From: Lachnospiraceae bacterium
GTDB taxonomy: Bacteria; Bacillota_A; Clostridia; Lachnospirales; Lachnospiraceae
Assembly (NCBI GenBank): GCA_016291475.1
Contig: JAEEXJ010000118.1
Coordinates: 1 to 8,433 of the forward strand
Length of the DNA stretch: 8,433 nt
Direction of reading: 5' to 3'
Numbering within the stretch: the stretch's first letter is position 1; every line of letters starts with the position of its first letter. Shown here in pieces: positions 6,336 to 8,433 of this stretch. Both the position numbers and the translations under genes were made by a program. Under the pieces are notes generated by a model. The model was not told the DNA's origin and ran no database searches. It was given only the letters and a program-made list of their open reading frames with translations.

Positions 6336-6529
6336 ATATTGAATCTGCACGTTAATATACCTTTCTGACGATAACACAATCTAAAGTATTGTGCATTCAA
6401 CCGATAGTATATTCCGTGTATCACTCAGAACTGAAGTATCCTCTCCCAACGCAATCCATACACTTTCTATGTTCCGCCGGAATATATATCTAAATTGTAA
6501 GCATGAACTGTGATCATCTCATCATGGTC
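6336..6529. other. Non-coding stretch upstream of the methyltransferase and before the 73-bp array
   Basis: No credible reading frame in either direction. The methyltransferase promoter must lie here, but only weak candidates are visible, for example TATATT (minus strand, 6359-6354) without a proper -35, or TTGAAT and TGTTAT spaced by 18 nt. TTCCG-C-CGGAA (6472-6482) is a short palindrome. The sequence at about 6506-6529 faintly resembles the second half of the 73-bp unit, so a decayed copy may precede the array. Confidence 0.5.
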
Positions 6530-6873
6530 GACTGTAAAATTTCTATTTCTGCGGGGATTTACAGCCAGCTCTGTTGATTATCATAACCTAAAACTTGGTT
6601 TGGGCTGTAAAATTTCTTTTTCTGCGGAAATTTACAGCCAGCTCAGTTGATTATCAAAACCTAAAGCTTGGTTTGGGCTGTAAAAAATCTTTTTCTGCGG
6701 GAATTTACAGCTAACTCTGATGATTATCATAACCTAAAACTTGGTTTGGACTGTAAAATTTCTTTTTCTGCGGGAATTTACAGCCAGCTCTGTTGATTAT
6801 CAGCGCCTAGAGCTTGGTTTGGGCTGTAAAATCTCGTTTTCTGTGGGGATTTACAGCCGGCTCTGTTGATTAT
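6530..6873. repeat. Tandem array of an exactly 73-bp unit (4.7 copies), each with a hairpin
   Basis: Units begin (at CTGTAAA) at 6532, 6605, 6678, 6751 and 6824: four full copies of exactly 73 bp with no indels, and a fifth that ends at 6873. Copies differ from the consensus at about 2, 4, 6 and 5 positions, with about 5 in the partial one. Each holds CTGTAAA and TTTACAG about 20 nt apart, mostly extended by GG and CC, forming a hairpin with a T-rich loop. The second half has a weaker AACC/GGTT element that is not kept in copy 4. As 73 is not a multiple of three and stops occur, it does not encode a repeated peptide. There are no unique spacers as in CRISPR. It may be a minisatellite, a structured RNA, or a protein-binding array. 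Confidence 0.93.
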
Positions 6874-6959
6874 TTTTTGGCGGATGGATTCCTTATCATC
6901 TATAAGACTGAAACCGGACTTCATCGCCTATACATGATTCATAGCATAAATCGGAGTAA
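6874..6959. other. Spacer between the array and the ABC promoter
   Basis: About 85 bp beginning with a T-run directly after the fifth repeat unit diverges. Nothing coding or clearly regulatory is seen. The T-run lies more than 10 nt from the last stem, so it does not form a normal terminator. Confidence 0.4.
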
Positions 6960-6988
6960 TTGTCATACTTACTTATTCAGTGTAATAT
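6960..6988 (+). promoter_or_regulatory. Sigma-A-type promoter of the EcsA-like ABC operon
   Basis: TTGTCA (6960-6965) and TAATAT (6983-6988) are separated by exactly 17 nt. The start would fall near 6995, where CGTGC (6995-6999) and GCACG (7006-7010) form a small 5-bp hairpin with a 6-nt loop at the transcript's 5' end. The leader to the ATG is about 50 nt. Confidence 0.65.
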
Positions 6989-7032
6989 TAGGAGCGTGCT
7001 TAAATGCACGATAATAATCATTGAAGATCAAT

Positions 7033-7037
7033 GGGAG
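7033..7037 (+). promoter_or_regulatory. Ribosome binding site fixing the ABC ATPase start
   Basis: GGGAG lies 7 nt before the ATG at 7045. An in-frame TTG at 7021 would put this site inside the gene. An ATG at 7031 opens only a four-codon frame ending at TAATG, overlapping the true start. Confidence 0.8.
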
Positions 7038-7044
7038 AACAATA

Positions 7045-7809
7045 ATGCTTGAAGTAAGTCATGTAACCAAAAAATATGGCAAGACCATCGCCTGCGACGA
7101 TGTCTCTTTCACCCTGGATTCGGGAAGCCTTACGGTTCTGCTCGGTCCTAACGGTGCAGGAAAAAGCACCATTATCAAATCCATAATCGGATTTCTAAAA
7201 TACGCCGGAGCAATAACCGTTAACGGAATTCCCAATAAAACTTCCGAAGCAAGAAAGATCATGGGGTACATCCCCGAGATTCCTTCGCTTTATCCCACAC
7301 TTACAGTTGCAGAGCATATGGAATTCATCGCCAGAGCTTATAAGATGACTGACTATAAAACGAGGGTGGATGAGCTTTTGGATCGTTTTGAACTTTCCGA
7401 TAAGAAGAAAAAATTCGGAGATGAGCTTTCCAAAGGAATGCAGCAGAAACTTAATCTATGTCTCGGACTTCTTCCGGATCCACAGATAATACTCCTTGAT
7501 GAGCCTTTATTGGGACTTGATCCCCACGCGATCAAAGAACTTAAGAAATTGATAGAGGAAATGCGTCAGTCAGGAAAGACTATGCTCGTATCCACCCATA
7601 TCATTGACAGTGTGGATATGATTTGGGACCGAACCGTAATAATGCAGGGCGGCAAAGTAAGAGCAAATGTTACTAAGAATGAGATTGACGGCAGGAATAT
7701 TACCCTGGAAGATCTTTTCTTCGAGGTGACCGAAGGGCTCGAGAAGCAGGATGTCAGCTTGTCAGATAATTCCGAATCCTCGGAAGCCGGGGAGGGTTCC
7801 GCAGAATGA
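7045..7809 (+). CDS. ABC transporter ATP-binding protein, EcsA-like
   Basis: A 254-residue nucleotide-binding subunit with Walker A GPNGAGKST (34-42), signature LSKGM (128-132), Walker B ILLDEP with D152 and E153, a GLDP D-loop and switch H185 in STHI. The Q-loop position carries glutamate (E78 in GYIPEIPSLYP), as in EcsA-type ATPases. After the core, a polar tail of about 20 residues (DVSLSDNSESSEAGEGSAE) is probably disordered. It should power the membrane subunit that follows, whose ATG overlaps this stop (ATGA). In Bacillus, EcsAB affects protein secretion and intramembrane proteolysis. Transfer of that role to this protein is only a possibility, since generic ABC exporters share the motifs. 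Confidence 0.95.
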   Translation: MLEVSHVTKKYGKTIACDDVSFTLDSGSLTVLLGPNGAGKSTIIKSIIGFLKYAGAITVNGIPNKTSEARKIMGYIPEIPSLYPTLTVAEHMEFIARAYKMTDYKTRVDELLDRFELSDKKKKFGDELSKGMQQKLNLCLGLLPDPQIILLDEPLLGLDPHAIKELKKLIEEMRQSGKTMLVSTHIIDSVDMIWDRTVIMQGGKVRANVTKNEIDGRNITLEDLFFEVTEGLEKQDVSLSDNSESSEAGEGSAE

Positions 7810-8433
7810 GAACCTTTCTATACTATGTCGTTCATACGATCATAAATACACTGAAAAAATTATTTAAAACCTGGCTTGTGTTCTTTTTCGCGATATTTAT
7901 CATCGCAATGCTGGTAGGTTTAGGAGTCGGTACTGCCATCAGTAAGATTTCCGATACCATAGAGGAAGAAACTGCGACAGAGGAACAGGTTGATGAGGAC
8001 GAAGATACCCCTTCCGGATTAGAAGTCTTTATGGAGGAACACAATCTGGACAAAGCCGGTATTACCGATCTAATTGTAACTGCAGCATTCTTTCTTCTTA
8101 TTTCATTAAGTATGATGGGGGCTGATAAATCAGGGCAGTTATTTAAGCCTGCGGATGTAACTCTTCTATTCCCATCACCGATGAAGCCGCAATCTGTGCT
8201 GATGTTCAGACTGATGATGAATCTCGGACTTAATCTGTTCCTTGCGGTTTATATGCTCTTCCAGCTCCCGAACCTGATACTTAATGCAGGATTCAGTGTT
8301 TGGGGGTCATTTTCGATAATCATTGCCTATGGCCTTGTAATGGCATTCAGTACTCTTGCACAGGTTACTATTTATACCGTGTTCAGCAAGGGTGAGGGCA
8401 ATAAAAAGAAAAATATCGGAAAGATCCTTTTAG
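7806..8433 (+). CDS. Putative ABC exporter membrane subunit (3'-partial)
   Basis: The frame begins at an ATG overlapping the ATPase stop and stays open for 209 codons to the window end. Predicted membrane segments lie at about 21-45, 87-104, 134-155 and 166-190. Between the first two is a strongly acidic stretch (about 53-68, thirteen residues D or E among few others) that should face outside. The motif ADVTLLFPSPMKPQSVL (116-132) is typical of putative ABC exporter proteins that pair with EcsA-like ATPases. It should form the channel of that transporter. Its C-terminal part, and any further genes of the operon, lie beyond the window. The substrate is unknown. Confidence 0.88.
   Translation, partial: MRTFLYYVVHTIINTLKKLFKTWLVFFFAIFIIAMLVGLGVGTAISKISDTIEEETATEEQVDEDEDTPSGLEVFMEEHNLDKAGITDLIVTAAFFLLISLSMMGADKSGQLFKPADVTLLFPSPMKPQSVLMFRLMMNLGLNLFLAVYMLFQLPNLILNAGFSVWGSFSIIIAYGLVMAFSTLAQVTIYTVFSKGEGNKKKNIGKILL

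Noticed and set aside
6326..6424. 33-residue N-terminal extension of the methyltransferase
   Set aside because: The internal ATG has an excellent ribosome site, and the extension has no family similarity.
6530..6873. CRISPR array or integron attC series
   Set aside because: There are no unique spacers, no Cas or integrase genes, and the repeated unit is continuous rather than alternating with cassettes.
6530..6873. Type III toxin-antitoxin RNA (tandem antitoxin repeats)
   Set aside because: Known antitoxin repeats are about half this length and are followed by a terminator and a ToxN-like gene; the next gene here is an ABC ATPase.
6814..7014. 66-residue plus-strand frame through the last repeat unit
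   Set aside because: It begins at a TTG inside the repeat, has no ribosome site, and crosses the promoter of the ABC operon.
7031..7045. Four-codon upstream reading frame (MGEQ) overlapping the ATPase start
   Set aside because: It has no good ribosome site of its own, and the GGGAG within it fits the main start; too short to support a regulatory role.

Overview
The window looks like an ordinary chromosomal stretch from a Gram-positive Clostridia-type bacterium (Bacillota), most likely Lachnospiraceae-like. This rests on moderate to low G+C, strong GGAGG/AGGTGA ribosome sites, short tightly packed operons, and the families present: DUF2809, DUF3592, a YtrA-type GntR with its ABC pair, and an EcsA-like ABC pair. 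No rRNA, tRNA, insertion sequence, phage gene or CRISPR array is visible. The genus assignment is inference.

Left part (1-2992). A small DUF2809 membrane protein, and the first codons of a further gene after it, read leftward. Divergently, a two-component system reads rightward: an OmpR-family response regulator overlapping a sensor kinase with a large extracellular domain. The operon ends at a strong intrinsic terminator. The divergent promoter region carries an almost perfect 11-bp tandem direct repeat placed where an OmpR/PhoB-type regulator would bind, so autoregulation is likely.

Middle part (3035-4966). A leftward operon encodes a YtrA-type GntR repressor, an ABC ATPase and a six-helix permease, with translational coupling. 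An inverted repeat overlapping its promoter is the probable operator. Next come a rightward small DUF3592-type membrane protein, with a perfect hairpin at the start of its transcript, and a convergent leftward SAM-dependent methyltransferase. The 3' ends of these two genes carry a 26-bp near-duplicate.

Right part (6326-8433). About 720 bp without a protein gene holds the most unusual item: 4.7 tandem copies of an exactly 73-bp unit, each able to form a hairpin. After it come a good sigma-A-type promoter and an EcsA-like ABC ATPase, coupled to a putative ABC exporter membrane subunit that runs off the window.

Functionally this is an envelope and stress-sensing neighbourhood: one two-component system, two independent ABC-2-type transport systems, several small membrane proteins and a methyltransferase. 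No transported substrate or sensed signal can be read from the sequence. The 73-bp array is the best candidate for something undescribed, but its role is open.
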